A DNA stretch of 64,000 nucleotides from Sphaerulina vaccinii (Eukaryota; Ascomycota; Dothideomycetes; Mycosphaerellales; Mycosphaerellaceae). The position numbers were made by a program, and so were the translations under genes. This document shows positions 22,602-33,814 of this stretch, one piece after another. Location: NCBI GenBank assembly GCA_022570795.1, contig JAKUDP010000008.1, forward strand, positions 62,001-126,000, read 5' to 3'. Under the pieces are notes generated by a model that was not told where the DNA came from, did no database searches, and worked only from the letters and a program-made list of their open reading frames with translations. Numbering within the stretch: the first letter of the stretch is position 1; each line of letters begins with the position of its first letter.

Positions 22602-25025
22602 TCAATCGCGATTGATCACCCTCAAACTTCTCCTCGGATTCAGCATGACACCCACGAAAGTCGGCTCATGCCCATCCAACAAGTCCTCATCACTATCGCT
22701 AACATCACTATTCCTTCGCACTCCAGTATAGCTTCCATTTGGCAAAAGCCCATTATGACTATTCCCGCTCTCCTGTCGACTATGATTGCTCGCACCACCA
22801 CTATTAGTCGGAAATTTCTTTACTGAAGCGCCTCCATAGCGACTTGGGTCTGAAGGTGTAGTTCTGCTGCCGTGTGAAGAACTCGCGTTCGTTGTAAGTA
22901 GACCTGGTATTGCCGAAATCTTCTCGCCGCGAGCTTGAGCTTGTGTCATTTCTACGTGGCGTTTGTAGAGTTGGAGTTGCTTTCTGTAGACGTATGCGCA
23001 GAAGGCGAGGTAGCAGGCTATGACGAAGAAGAGGCCTGCTATGACTCCTGCTACTATTGCGCCGACGTTGGTGCCAGAGCCGCCGCTGCCACTTGATCCG
23101 CCGGAGGAGCCTGGAGTTGCGGTGACTGTAGCGCCGGCGGCGTTTGGGTATGTGATCGGTCTTCCTGTTGCTAAGGGTCCCGCTGTAGCTGTCATCACCG
23201 GTGTTGTAAGTGTCGCGCCGCCATTCTCATCGCCGCCCACGACGCTGATGACTGCTGGGGGCACCTTGTAACCATATGAGCCTTCGAGACCGCCGACTGA
23301 GTCCTTGGAATACAGCTGTGCTGGCTGTTGGTTGAAAGGATTGTTGGTTCCACTAGATCCACTTCCATCTGATTTCAAGTCTGTGGACGTGCCAACGCCA
23401 TCGTCGGCGCCTCTGGACGTCGCAGTGAACTGGTTCACCCACTCAAGAGCGCTTAAGTCGAAGACATATAATCCCGGTCTTTCACAAGTCAAGGTGTTGG
23501 CTCCCACGTAACCTCCCACCATGACCATTTGGGCATCCCACACATTACATGTATGGCCAGATCGTCCTGGAGGCACGCTTTGGTTATCCATGTCGACCTT
23601 AATCCATGTGAAGGAGGGAAGTGTCAAGATCCACATGTCGTTGAACTGTGTCTGGTTTCCAGCAGGAATCAAATTCTGTCCGCCGAACATGTAGATGTTG
23701 TAAGACGAGCCGTCTGGTGCCGCGGCGATGACAGCACATGGGTTCACGCGAAGTTCGGGAGTGGGTCCAGAGGTTGACTGGATATACCACGAGCTTGTCG
23801 CAATGTCGTAGACGTCGAGTTGATTCAGCTGTGTGAACGATTCATTTGTGCCACCTGCTACGGCAAGCAGAATGCCTTGATCGCCGAAGCCAGGTACATA
23901 AACAAGAAGCCCGTCAGCACGTTGAGTGAAGCCAACATCAGCTTGTTGGCCTCCATCTGTGACATTGCGATATGCACCACTTGAGCCTGCATCGACGTTG
24001 TTCGCCAGTGCCCCGACCTGGTCGTTCGTGGAACCAGGAAACGTGTACTCTAGCAGCGATCGCAGGTATAATCGAGGCACAGATTGTGACCACCCTTCTG
24101 TCGTGTAACCATCCAGATGCCCGCCGAAGTAGAAGCCGCGGCCCAGTGATGGAACATTTGCTCCAGCTCCCTCAGCTGCTCTCTGTACTGCAACTCCATC
24201 GCTCGGCGCACTTGCACCCTTCGACGTGACTGGATCGGTGTGCTCTACCCACTTGTCTTCCGCGATCGCATACTCCCATGTCGAATATGCTGTAGGTGAT
24301 ACTGCCGGCTTCCATGAAAACTGTCCTCCATATAGAAACAACGAATCATGAGAATTCCACAGATATCCAAGACTAACATTGGGTGGTCCAGAAGGTTGCG
24401 GTAGTCCTGTCAGGGAGGGCGATGCGATCTGCCATGTCTTTGTCAAGTCCAGAGACAGGAAGTTGTTGTTCCAAGCATTGCTGTCCTGCGTTGAGGAAGA
24501 TGTAGCTTGTCCTCCATAAAGATACAGCGTCCCGTTGTTCAGTGCGGATTGCTGAGCCCATCTGAAGCAGACATCTGTGGGACTGTCTGCTCGTCGCTCC
24601 AGGGTATGCACATTACTGCTTCTCTTCGGTATCGCACTTCCGCTGACAGGCTGTAATACGGAGGCGTGCCCGAAGAAGGAAGTGCTTTGGAGAACTGGAA
24701 CCACGGCGACCAGAAGGAAAGCAAAGGCTCCAAAGCGAAACATATTTGAGCTGTTCCGTATAGGCAGTGCCGATCGCGTTTGCTCTGAAGTCAGTGTAGG
24801 CGCTGGTGTGGCCTGAGTTGTCTCGAGACGCGGTCCCGTATTGGGAGGGTGAGATTCGTCACCTACTTTCGAAGTAGCATCCTTGTCTCGCTTCACGGCG
24901 TGCACGTCGTCTTTGCTTGCGAGTTGTGCAGGTCTTGCGAGTCCTCTGCTTGCAGTATCAGGTCCAGTCAGGTGAATGTCGAAGTGTTCCTGGATGATGG
25001 AAGTCCTTCGTGTCGTAGCGCCCAT
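22602..25025 (-). CDS. Kelch-repeat single-pass membrane protein
   Basis: Single exon, up to 807 residues. Kelch blades recur through about 150-520 (GTLYLYGGQ, SLFLYGGQFSW, GFYFGGHLDGY, ILLAVAGGTN, NIYMFGGQN, QMVMVGGYVG), predicting a beta-propeller. A Gly/Ser linker and one transmembrane helix (VGAIVAGVIAGLFFVIACYL) follow near 640, then a Ser-rich cytoplasmic tail. A hydrophobic signal-like segment begins at an internal ATG (24743, MFRFGAFAFLLVAVVPV). Starting there gives 713 residues and a classical type I protein, which I think more likely than the 94-residue polar extension from 25025. An extracellular propeller with a cytoplasmic tail suggests surface sensing or wall contact; the function is unknown. 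Confidence 0.8.
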   Translation of the reverse strand: MGATTRRTSIIQEHFDIHLTGPDTASRGLARPAQLASKDDVHAVKRDKDATSKVGDESHPPNTGPRLETTQATPAPTLTSEQTRSALPIRNSSNMFRFGAFAFLLVAVVPVLQSTSFFGHASVLQPVSGSAIPKRSSNVHTLERRADSPTDVCFRWAQQSALNNGTLYLYGGQATSSSTQDSNAWNNNFLSLDLTKTWQIASPSLTGLPQPSGPPNVSLGYLWNSHDSLFLYGGQFSWKPAVSPTAYSTWEYAIAEDKWVEHTDPVTSKGASAPSDGVAVQRAAEGAGANVPSLGRGFYFGGHLDGYTTEGWSQSVPRLYLRSLLEYTFPGSTNDQVGALANNVDAGSSGAYRNVTDGGQQADVGFTQRADGLLVYVPGFGDQGILLAVAGGTNESFTQLNQLDVYDIATSSWYIQSTSGPTPELRVNPCAVIAAAPDGSSYNIYMFGGQNLIPAGNQTQFNDMWILTLPSFTWIKVDMDNQSVPPGRSGHTCNVWDAQMVMVGGYVGANTLTCERPGLYVFDLSALEWVNQFTATSRGADDGVGTSTDLKSDGSGSSGTNNPFNQQPAQLYSKDSVGGLEGSYGYKVPPAVISVVGGDENGGATLTTPVMTATAGPLATGRPITYPNAAGATVTATPGSSGGSSGSGGSGTNVGAIVAGVIAGLFFVIACYLAFCAYVYRKQLQLYKRHVEMTQAQARGEKISAIPGLLTTNASSSHGSRTTPSDPSRYGGASVKKFPTNSGGASNHSRQESGNSHNGLLPNGSYTGVRRNSDVSDSDEDLLDGHEPTFVGVMLNPRRSLRVINRD

Positions 25026-26205
25026 TTAGTGCTGGTTTGCTCTATTTTGGTGGAGCACACCCTGTACAACCCAGCGGCTTTGAGCGATGGTGTGGTACTA
25101 TATGTGTAATACGAGAAGCTTAGCCACAACGTAGAACCAGCGAAAGCAGCATAGATATTATTGCTTCGCGACTCCTTCACGCTATGCGCTGGCAAGATAG
25201 TGATCTCGGAGGCGTTCAGCTAGATCAAGGCACGAACTCCGACCGTTCTGCAATATAGTCTCTGAGGTGTATGAGCGTCGAATGGTGGGATCAGAGTGGC
25301 GAGAAGCTGCATGCGAACAAGTCCAGGTATCGTGGCCGAACAAGCGAGCTGACTGCAGGAAGTGTGCTAGATGAAAGTGAGATACCGATGATGTTGACAA
25401 AGAAAACAATACAAGAAGCAGAAACTTGCCTTGTAGACTGTGCTCGACGCGATGTACACCGCGTCTGTAGCATGAACTCGCATTGCCAAATCATGTCGTC
25501 GCAAGATCAGGGATAAGAGGAGTATGAAGTCATTTTGATGCGAGTCGATGCCAAGTGCCACTAGCGGCTCTACGAGCATGAAGATGATTGGTGCAGAAGA
25601 TGTCTCGGTTACAGGCCTTGTCTGCTACTCAGAGATCGACATGTCGACTTCACCTTTTAGGATATAGAAGAGGAGCCGCAAACAACGTGGCTGTCGATGG
25701 CATCGATCCGTGCCTGGCGGCAGGAAACCAGCAGAACTTCACATGTTCAAACTTGCCGGGTCGTTGTCCGGAGGTCGTGGGTATATCAGCTTGATGCCAT
25801 TGCGAAGTGCGTCTGTGGCCTCAGTGATGGCAGGAGTTCGAAGCGATTTGCTTGTGGGCTCCGTAACGCTCAGAGGTGCGAGTACAACGGCCGAGGATCA
25901 TGTCAAAATGTGGCCCTATCGGTGATATTACTTCGAGTATCGACACCGACACTCTTGTTGTGCTTGACGTCTGTTCGAGGACTTGCTTCAGATCTGGCAG
26001 TCTCTTTCGCGATACGCTCAGTCCAGCAGGATATTCCGAGACACCGTGTATAGATGATGAACCCAAGATCTATGTTGTAGTGTGTTGAGTGTTGGAGGAA
26101 GTAAAAAAAGAGATTGGAAAGAACGAGCGCCAAGATACACAATGTGGGGGCAGGAGCAATGTGTAGCTCGAGGCAACGACTTTATACAACTTCATAAACA
26201 AACAC
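25026..26205. other. Divergent intergenic region
   Basis: About 1.18 kb between the kelch gene (-) and the AIP1 gene (+). Open frames of up to 118 codons overlap antisense and show no family features. It presumably holds both promoters. Confidence 0.4.
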
Positions 26206-28125
26206 ATGTCTGACAACAACAACTCTTCTCATCATCACACTCTCCCCGATACACGAAGAAACATGTCAATCACCAGCGAGGCCATTTGGGCCGCTTCTCC
26301 CAGCACAACTCGTGGCCAGCCTACACCTCTTTCGACTGACAGCAAAGGCGAACGCGTCTGCTATGCTTCCAATAAATCCATCTTCGTGCGGTCGCTAGAC
26401 AAGCCGGAAATCGCCAAGCAGTACACCGGCCATACGACCACAACTTCAGTAGCTCGGTTCTCTCCCTCAGGCTTCTACATTGCGTCGGGAGATATCTCAG
26501 GCTCAGTCCGTGTCTGGGACAGCATTGGAGCTGAGAACACGAAAGGAGAGTATCACATCATTGCAGGCCGCATCAACGACATTGCCTGGGATGGAGACAG
26601 CCAGCGCATCATTGCAGTGGGAGACGGGAAGGAGCGATTTGGACACTGCATCACAGCAGATTCAGGCAACAGCGTGGGAGAAATTAGCGGACACAGCCAA
26701 CAGATTAACTGTGTCGATGTGCGGAAGCAGAGACCCCTGAGGGCAGCGACAGGAAGTGATGATATGAGTATGTGTTTCTTCCATGGGGCTCCATTCAAGT
26801 TCAATACGAGTACGAGAGGGAAACATGATAAGTTTGTGTACGGCACACAGTTCAGTCCGGACGGGAGCAGTCTCGTCACTGTTGGCAGTGACAGACGGGT
26901 ATGGATCTACGATGGCAAGACTGGAGAAGCTATCAAGCAGATTGGTGAGGGCGACGATGCACACAAAGGATCTATATTCGGCGTCAGCTGGAGTCCTGAC
27001 AGCAAGAAGGTGGTGACAGCCTCTGGCGATCAGACTGTAAAGGTGTGGGAAGTGGAAAGTGGAAAGCTCGTACAAGGCTGGCGACTGGGTGAAGAGGGCA
27101 AGGTCAGTGTACCAGATCAACAAGTGGGAGTTGTGTGGCCACAAGGACGAACCGACGGCCTGATCATATCCGTGGACCTGGAAGGCAACCTCAACTACTT
27201 CAAAGAAGGTAGCGACAAGCCAGTGAGGGTGGTCAGAGGACACCAGAAAGCTGTGACTGCAGCAACAGCACCCAGCGACGGACGAACGTTGTGGACCGGC
27301 GGCGCAGATGGACGACTTAGAGCATGGGACGTGTCTGCTGGCTCAGCAGACGTGATCGACGGAGAACCGCACTCCAACTACGTCGCCAGCGTTTCCGCCA
27401 TACCTAACACAGACAGTCAGAATTCACGCATCTTCTCGGTAGGTTGGGACGACTTCCTGCGCACGATTGACTCGTCTCAGAAGTCGTTCATTGGACCAGC
27501 TGTGAAGACAGAAGGACAGCCAAAGGCAGCAACAGTAGCTGTCATTGGTGGCAAGCCGCACACGCTCGTCGCGACAGCTGCAGGTATCGCATCCTATGCC
27601 GATGGAGAGAACATCGGACTACAGAAGACTCCAGCTCCTCCCACTGCACTTGCAGCGTCTGGCAGCATAATCGCCGCTGGGTCAGATGACAAAATTGTCC
27701 GTATCTTCGACGCTTCCTCGCCATCATCCTTCTCAGAAGTTGTCACGCTGAAAGAGGCGACTGCCCCCATCTCAGCGCTCTCGTTCTCTGGCGATGGTAA
27801 ATATCTCGCAGTTGGTCTGTCGAGTGGCAAGATCTTCGCATACTCTAACGCTTCTGGAGCATGGACTTTGGAGACCAATCGGTGGTCTGCACACACTGCA
27901 CGTGTTACCACACTTGCTTGGAGTCCAGACAACAAGAAAGCTGTATCAGGGGCTCTGGATACAAACGTCTTCGTATGGTCTTTGACAGATCCGGGCAAGC
28001 GGATCAAGGCGCTAAACGCGCACAAGGAAGGCGTGGGCGCTGTTGCTTGGACTGAAGACGACAAGGTTATATCGACAGGCGCGGATGCTGCTGTCAAAGT
28101 TTGGAAAGTCGCTGGGGTGCCGTGA
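26206..28125 (+). CDS. AIP1: Actin-interacting protein 1 (WD40, cofilin cofactor)
   Basis: Single exon, 639 residues. From residue 20 the sequence MSITSEAIWAASPSTTRGQ followed by ERVCYASNKSIFVRSL is the AIP1 N-terminus. About 13-14 WD-like repeats follow (SGSVRVWD, DRRVWIYD, DQTVKVWE, DGRLRAWD, DDFLRTID, DDKIVRIFD, DTNVFVWS, DAAVKVWK), enough for the two seven-bladed propellers of AIP1. The protein works with cofilin to sever and cap actin filaments in the cytosol. The ATG at 26263 (MSIT) aligns better with the family start than 26206, which adds 19 polar residues. Intron-free here. Confidence 0.9.
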   Translation: MSDNNNSSHHHTLPDTRRNMSITSEAIWAASPSTTRGQPTPLSTDSKGERVCYASNKSIFVRSLDKPEIAKQYTGHTTTTSVARFSPSGFYIASGDISGSVRVWDSIGAENTKGEYHIIAGRINDIAWDGDSQRIIAVGDGKERFGHCITADSGNSVGEISGHSQQINCVDVRKQRPLRAATGSDDMSMCFFHGAPFKFNTSTRGKHDKFVYGTQFSPDGSSLVTVGSDRRVWIYDGKTGEAIKQIGEGDDAHKGSIFGVSWSPDSKKVVTASGDQTVKVWEVESGKLVQGWRLGEEGKVSVPDQQVGVVWPQGRTDGLIISVDLEGNLNYFKEGSDKPVRVVRGHQKAVTAATAPSDGRTLWTGGADGRLRAWDVSAGSADVIDGEPHSNYVASVSAIPNTDSQNSRIFSVGWDDFLRTIDSSQKSFIGPAVKTEGQPKAATVAVIGGKPHTLVATAAGIASYADGENIGLQKTPAPPTALAASGSIIAAGSDDKIVRIFDASSPSSFSEVVTLKEATAPISALSFSGDGKYLAVGLSSGKIFAYSNASGAWTLETNRWSAHTARVTTLAWSPDNKKAVSGALDTNVFVWSLTDPGKRIKALNAHKEGVGAVAWTEDDKVISTGADAAVKVWKVAGVP

Positions 28126-28479
28126 GTGTTTCTTGCTCGGACTACTGCCGATCGGAGGACCCCGCGTACTCGACGCTATATTCAGGCTCCGACACCTTGT
28201 TGCCAGGAAGCTAAGGCAGGAACCCTCGCTCCTCGTTCCTCATTATCCGCCAGCATCTGACTGACTAATCATCAGATCTTGGAGAAAACGGAGCGGGTAG
28301 ATCTCAGTCAACGGCTGTACGCCTGCCACTTATGGCAGGTGCTAACTCTTCAGCTGGGATCTCGCTGAGAGTTGTTACGCACAACGGATGCATTCAGAGC
28401 CAAGACGCTACGGCACTTCCGCAAACTCTGTTCGGCTCACCTCCTGTCTCTGCGAATAAGCACAATAACATCACTCCCT
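28126..28479. other. Intergenic spacer
   Basis: 354 bp between AIP1 and the next co-oriented gene. The downstream frame is open back to 28372 but has only a TTG there. Confidence 0.4.
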
Positions 28480-29712
28480 ATGATGCAGTCAACAAGGCTC
28501 CGTGGCCTTGCCGCAAGCTTTCGAAGTCATGGCTCACTACAGGCCGCGGTCCAGGCAATACCAGTCCGCGGGTTTGCCTCCACTGTGTTGGCCGCGACTC
28601 GACACTCTGCGCCCACACACGCGACGAGCGAGGCGTCGACCAAGGGTTGGGTCGGAACGCTGGCTCCTGAGAGCGTACTTCTGAGAGACGCGGCTGCGAG
28701 CCGTGCCAAAGTGCGAGCTACCAGGAACTCATACGTGGGCCAGATGTCTCCTGCTAACAAGAAAGTGCACGCCAGGATATTGAGCGGAGAACTAGATGCG
28801 GCTGAGCATTTGCGGACCAGTATCACCCAGGGCGAAGAAGATGTCGAGACAACCCGAACCCGCCTTCATGCTGAGTACCTCAGGCTGTTCAACTTGCCTA
28901 GGAATGAGCGCTTAGCCCTGATGGCCAAAGAGGAGAAGCAGCTCGCAAGACCAATCCTTATTCATTTTGTGTCCGACACAGCAGGTCTGGCGGAACTATC
29001 ACGCATGTTCCTCAAGGACGAGCACGCCGGATTCCAGCTATGTTACTTCGCCGTGGCGGAAGGTCTTGGATCATGGATGCAAAAATTCGCGACAGTGGAC
29101 ATTGCACCACTCTTGGCATCAATCGACGAATTCGACGAACGAGATGTCATGCGCATGCGTAATAAGGTTTTGAGAAATCTGATCAGCGCACATCTCGCGT
29201 GTGGTGGCGATCAATCAGCCGATGCCGCTATAAAATGCCTGTTTGAAGTCAAGAAGACCAACGCACCCAATCTGTCGTATGTTCCAGCATGCGGGATCCT
29301 AGCAAACGAGCTCCTGACCGGCCACTTCGAGCGCACGAGTGCTACTCTATGGACTCGCTTTGAGGCGTTCTACAGGAACTACCAGAGGGCAAAAGCAGTG
29401 CGCGACAGCACATTTCGTATTAGATATGACTTCAATCTGGCTGCAATGGATGCACGCCACCCCGATACACCCCGATGCGACATGGCACTGAGTTTCTTGA
29501 GGACTTATACCACCGATGTGACGCAGGCAGATCTGGAAGTAGTTCGCGACCGCTTTGGAGTGAGAGATAAATACTGCAGGCTCCTTTTCGAGCATGTTGC
29601 TGTGCTGGCTGACAAAGACGGTCGCGCAGAGGATGCTAATTGGGTCAGGAATATGATCCCGAGACTACTCACCGGGAAAGACGTTGACTGGCGGCAGGAG
29701 ATGAAGCTTTGA
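28480..29712 (+). CDS. Conserved-looking helical protein, probably mitochondrial
   Basis: 410 residues from the ATG at 28480. The N-terminus (MMQSTRLRGLAASFRSHGS, then IPVRGFAST) is rich in Arg, Ser and Ala without acids and fits a mitochondrial presequence with a possible RGF/AST cleavage area. The remainder is alpha-helical with no transmembrane segment (for example PRNERLALMAKEEKQLARP, MRNKVLRNLISAHLACGG, IPRLLTGKDVDWRQEMKL), resembling a helical-repeat solenoid. I do not recognise the family. Mitochondrial import is an inference from composition. Confidence 0.65.
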   Translation: MMQSTRLRGLAASFRSHGSLQAAVQAIPVRGFASTVLAATRHSAPTHATSEASTKGWVGTLAPESVLLRDAAASRAKVRATRNSYVGQMSPANKKVHARILSGELDAAEHLRTSITQGEEDVETTRTRLHAEYLRLFNLPRNERLALMAKEEKQLARPILIHFVSDTAGLAELSRMFLKDEHAGFQLCYFAVAEGLGSWMQKFATVDIAPLLASIDEFDERDVMRMRNKVLRNLISAHLACGGDQSADAAIKCLFEVKKTNAPNLSYVPACGILANELLTGHFERTSATLWTRFEAFYRNYQRAKAVRDSTFRIRYDFNLAAMDARHPDTPRCDMALSFLRTYTTDVTQADLEVVRDRFGVRDKYCRLLFEHVAVLADKDGRAEDANWVRNMIPRLLTGKDVDWRQEMKL

Positions 29713-29946
29713 ATGCAGCGAGGCTGCGATATCGCTCGTTTTCAGCATGACATATTGACATCCTTCAAGCACAGTTGCACAGGAGTAAGGCTCGAAGGAA
29801 TTGGTCGTCGCTGCCCTTGCACGGTCTCTGCGCCGAGCTGCGTGGATTTTCACCGACAATTGGAGGTGGAATTCGACTTGTACACATTGTAAAACCTCCC
29901 GAGTTATTGCCCTATCGACTACCGAACAAACGATCAGCTATCAGTA

Positions 29947-30435
29947 ATGCGCAACAATCTCCACTCCTTTGCTCGATGGCTTTCAAGATCCAACATCGGT
30001 ATCGATTATCTGCGCATCAGGTTTCGAGGCGACGAGGAATCGAGATTGCAATGGTGCGAGGCACATATTTGTGAGGATGGAACACAATTGGGCTCCAGCT
30101 TAGCAACACGAACAACCGAGATGAATCGCGAGCCTGTGTCTATCATGGAGGTGCTGCTAGATGGTCTGGCCTCATTTCCAATCGTGGAAGACGCTTTTGT
30201 GTGTCATCTTGATCACATCTTGGGCTGGAGGACTCTCGAGGAAGATGGCTCTCAAACACTTTACGATGGCGATTACATGATGGCGTTGTGCGAGACGTGG
30301 GAGAATTATCTCACGGGAAACAGAGACGTTCCGATATATCAACAGATTGTGGAGAAGCTCCGGAAGCAGAGACCGAACGTGGACAGACTTCTACCTCTCC
30401 ACTGGGCACTTGACATGACTTCGATGAACAGCTAA
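29947..30435 (+). CDS. Hypothetical protein
   Basis: An ATG-initiated frame of 162 residues, protein-like throughout (GIDYLRIRFRGDEESR, MEVLLDGLASFPIVEDAF, DYMMALCETWENYLTGN, LRKQRPNVDRLLPLHWAL). It is soluble, with no signal peptide. No family recognised. It may be a truncated or partial copy of a larger protein, but no upstream exon was found. Confidence 0.5.
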   Translation: MRNNLHSFARWLSRSNIGIDYLRIRFRGDEESRLQWCEAHICEDGTQLGSSLATRTTEMNREPVSIMEVLLDGLASFPIVEDAFVCHLDHILGWRTLEEDGSQTLYDGDYMMALCETWENYLTGNRDVPIYQQIVEKLRKQRPNVDRLLPLHWALDMTSMNS

Positions 30436-30843
30436 GCGGACTGGCAGCCACAGTTCAACAATGGAAGCATGCACTCGAATGGGTATCATCTCCACCCACG
30501 CGCGCGCACCATGCTACCATGTCCCTGGGCAGGAGCACGATGCCATTGACACAGGACTCAGAGAGTACCTTCGACATTGTCTTGCAATCTACGAGGCATA
30601 ATAGTACCCGAACATTCGTCACCTGTGGATCCGTCTTAGAGCCAAAATGTAAACAAGCTTTTCCGACATGCCGCGACGATCACCAACCTTTCAACCTTTC
30701 AAGCTCGCCGTGATCGGAAAGCACCGCATCAAAATACCGCCATTTCGAACAACTATGCCCTCTTCACTCGTGCATCGCTGTTCCGGACTCGCCAGCTCGT
30801 CCACGCGTCCGGGGCTGTCGAGGCAAATTGAGAGATCACCATC
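30436..30843. other. Intergenic, no supported gene
   Basis: 408 bp between the hypothetical gene and the second MFS gene. Short frames only. Confidence 0.4.
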
Positions 30844-32576
30844 ATGCAATCAATACGACAACATCGAGCACTGAAGTCGGCAGCAGCAAAGGCGATAGAG
30901 ACTGGCAAGATTGTCAACCTCTTTAATGAAAAGAGGAGCGTGCTCCCAAGAGATGATTCCAGCGAGAGCAAAGACACCATTACAGACCTGGATGTGTTGC
31001 ACGACAGTGAAGAGCCCATCATAGTAGGCTGGGACGGCCCAAGAGACTCTCTGAACCCACGAAACTGGACTCTCATGCGAAGATCCGTTATCTTCGCAAT
31101 CCTCTGGATCAATGTCTTTGCGGTCGATTGGGCCTCGTCGGCCGATTCGCAAGCTGGAGCTGCAATTGCTGCACAATTCAATGTTAGCGAAGAAGCAGAA
31201 GCGCTTTCTCCTAGTCTATATACCTTCGGTCTGGCGGCAGGCTCTGTGTTCGCAGGGCCAATCTCTGAGACGTGGGGAAGGAATGCAGTTGTAAGAGCCC
31301 TTACAAATGTCATACTGCGTCCAGAACATCCACTGATCCTCTCCAGTATGTAATCTCCCGATGCTTCCACGTAGTCTGGCTTATCGGCGCTGCTCTGGCC
31401 CCTAGCTTTGGCGCCCAATGTGTATTCCGATTCCTTGCTGGCCTTTCTGGCAGCATCCTCCTAACAATCCATGCTGCCTCGATAGCAGACATATTCGGTC
31501 CTGTTCACAGGACAATGGCTTGGCCAATCATTGCTCTGGCTAGTTTCTGGGGAACAACACTATCGCCAGTAGTGGGCGCATGGATATATCAGAGTGGTGT
31601 TGACTGGAGGTGGGCAGACTGGATCGCGGTGATACTGTCTGCGGCCACACTACTTCTGACCTTACTTTTCTTGCCTGAGACTTTCTCTCCTATCTTGCTT
31701 TCATGGCGAGCGCAGCACCTGCGAGGCCTTACTGGGATTCAGCGTTTCCATTCCGAGATGGATCTGCAGAAGACAATACTACAGCGTTTCCAGATCGCTT
31801 TGGCGAGAGCGCTTCATATGATCAGCAGAGAGCCCATCGTGGTGCTACTCGGCAGCTGGCTCATCCTCGAATACATTGCTGTCTTTGGCTTGCTGCAAGG
31901 CATGTCATACATCTTCGGAGACACATATGGTTTCGACACTGGTCCGATTGGAACGAGCTTCCTCGCAATCGGTGTTGGTGCCACCCTATGGACGATGACA
32001 GTGCTGTTGTACTACTTCTTGTACAAGAAGAAAGTCGGTAGACTCCACGAGCAAGTGGCTGGATCTAGCAGTGACCATCTGTCAAGAACCGCGAATCTCC
32101 CAGGAACCGACTTACCTGACCCGGAGTACCGCTTGTGGTCTGCTCTGCTTGCGGCGCCAGCCTTTCCAATAGCACTATTCTGGGTGGGCTGGACGAACTA
32201 CAGCTCCATCTCATATTGGTCAGATCTTAGTGCACTTGTGCTACTAGGCTTCTCATGGGCCGGGATCTACGTCACAGTCTATCAGTATCTGCTTGATACC
32301 TACGGAATCTACGCAGGTAGTGCACTCTCCATCATCACATGCTGGCGATATCTCGCGTCTGGCGCGATCAACCTAGTGTCGCGGCCAATGTATGATGGCA
32401 TCGGCGTGCATTGGACGATGACCATACTGGGTTGTATCGCGGTCCTGCAGATGCCGCTGCCGATCGTCTTCTACTATTACGGCCATCGAATACGGCAACG
32501 TAGCAGCTTCGCAAGCAAATACGCGCGGCCGGAGAATCCCAGGGATCGCATTGGCAGGGCGTCAACGTGGCGATGA
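30844..32576 (+). CDS. MFS transporter, DHA1 type
   Basis: Exons 30844-31290 and 31347-32576 (56-nt intron, GTAAGA donor, CACTGAT branch) give 558 residues. The pre-TM motif GWDGPRDSLNPRNW matches the DHA1 drug:H+ antiporter group. The first transmembrane pair is followed by motif A-like GPISETWGRNAVYV, interrupted exactly by the intron. Twelve hydrophobic segments are present, a long central loop carries charged residues, and the tail GHRIRQRSSFASKYARP is basic. It is divergent in sequence from the MFS gene at 9621-11276, so the two are not recent duplicates. Likely plasma membrane; substrate unknown. Confidence 0.85.
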
Positions 32577-32961
32577 AGTGAGCAGTCACACATGAATTCT
32601 CGGCATCAATCGGTGATGGCGATGGAAAAATGATGTTGTGTCCGAGGCAAGCAACCTCAAGCTCGCCCGATCACTAATCACCGAGTTGCACAACAGTGCC
32701 TCAGGCGCACACATGCTCGGTACATGTATGCTGCTGACTAACACATCAGCCTTACGGACGAGAGCATTGGCTATGAGATAAGTGATCTTGTTCTACTACA
32801 TCGAGGAGAAACAGTACATGTATTGTCAGCTGGCTGACCAAGCTGCCTCACATGCTGGGTATATAGACACAAGAAGAAGTCTTAGAGTAGACAACTCACA
32901 CACAATCCTCAAGCAATAGCAAAGGCCTCAGCACACACACATCTTAAGATCAACACTGAAG
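32577..32961. other. Intergenic spacer with promoter of carbonic anhydrase gene
   Basis: 385 bp. It contains a TATA-like element near 32860. No gene. Confidence 0.4.
32860..32867 (+). promoter_or_regulatory. TATA-like element
   Basis: TATATAGA about 95 nt upstream of the carbonic anhydrase ATG (32962), followed by an A/C-rich probable leader. The position is sensible for a core promoter. Confidence 0.4.
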
Positions 32962-33613
32962 ATGACAGCACTCCCTCCTCGAGCTCAAGAGCTCCTGACG
33001 AACAACAAGACATGGGTCGAGAAAGACTTCAAGCCGTATCCAACAATGACACAGCTTCGCCAGCTTGCGTTCGATGGCAAGCAGCGAGCTATCATCATTC
33101 GTATGTATCCACCGCCTTCATTTCGTCTACGGATGCTGATTGTGACACAGTGACTTGCCTGGACCCACGCTGCGTGCCAGAGCAGTACTTCGGACCAGAT
33201 GTTCGTGCTGGTGTCATACGCAATGCAGGTGGTCGAGCGTCCGCAGATGTCGTGAGAAGTGTGCTCGTCTTGAGGTCCTTGGTTGATGTCGACACTGTGC
33301 TTGTTGTGCATCACACTGGTGAGTCGGACAGCATCATTCATTGGAGAAGACCATGCTGACAGGACCTGCAGATTGTGGTATGACCCATTTGTCTCAGGAA
33401 CAGATTGCCAGTGAGGCAAAGAACCGTACTCCAGATGCTGTGGCTGAGATCGATGCGGTTGGAGACTTTGGCTGTTTCACGGAGGACGAGTTCGAAGATG
33501 CTGTCAAGCAGGACGTGAAGACTTTGAGAGGTGTCAAAGCTCTTGATGGTGTTCACATTTATGGTCTTACATTTGATCTGGATGATGGACTTGTCAAACA
33601 GCTTATTATTTAG
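32962..33613 (+). CDS. Beta-class carbonic anhydrase
   Basis: Three exons (32962-33100, 33151-33318, 33372-33613; introns 50 and 53 nt) give 182 residues. After splicing the core reads IIILTCLDPRC, then VIRNAGGRASADVVRS, then VVHHTDCGMTH. This supplies the zinc ligands and the Asp-Arg dyad of beta-carbonic anhydrases (Cys and DPR in the first motif, His and Cys in HHTDC). The phase is continuous at both junctions, and both junctions fall close to the catalytic motifs. The enzyme interconverts CO2 and bicarbonate. The length matches the short fungal and bacterial-like subclass. No targeting peptide is evident, so cytosolic location is presumed. Confidence 0.88.
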
Positions 33614-33814
33614 CCATGAGTTACTCACAGCGCTTCGTGATGGAAAGTCACATAGCCAGACTTTCTGCTTCTCATAAATCCATTTTCGAATGCTCTCCCG
33701 TAATGTGTTAGATTGCAATGGCTAGGTGGTCAACTCATACAAGGAGATCTTCACAAAGCAGATGTCGCGGACGTGCAATTGCCTAACGGGATTTGTCTAC
33801 GCGCGAGCATGAAG

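Noticed and set aside
25588..25794. Frame ending in a Cys-containing segment (NFTCSNLPGRCPEVV)
   Set aside because: It resembles a secreted-protein exon, but I could not find a signal-peptide exon with matching phase upstream.
9621..32576. Two MFS genes and a 2OG oxygenase as a secondary-metabolite cluster
   Set aside because: They are separated by housekeeping genes (DIL-ankyrin, AIP1) and there is no backbone synthase (PKS, NRPS, terpene) in the window.
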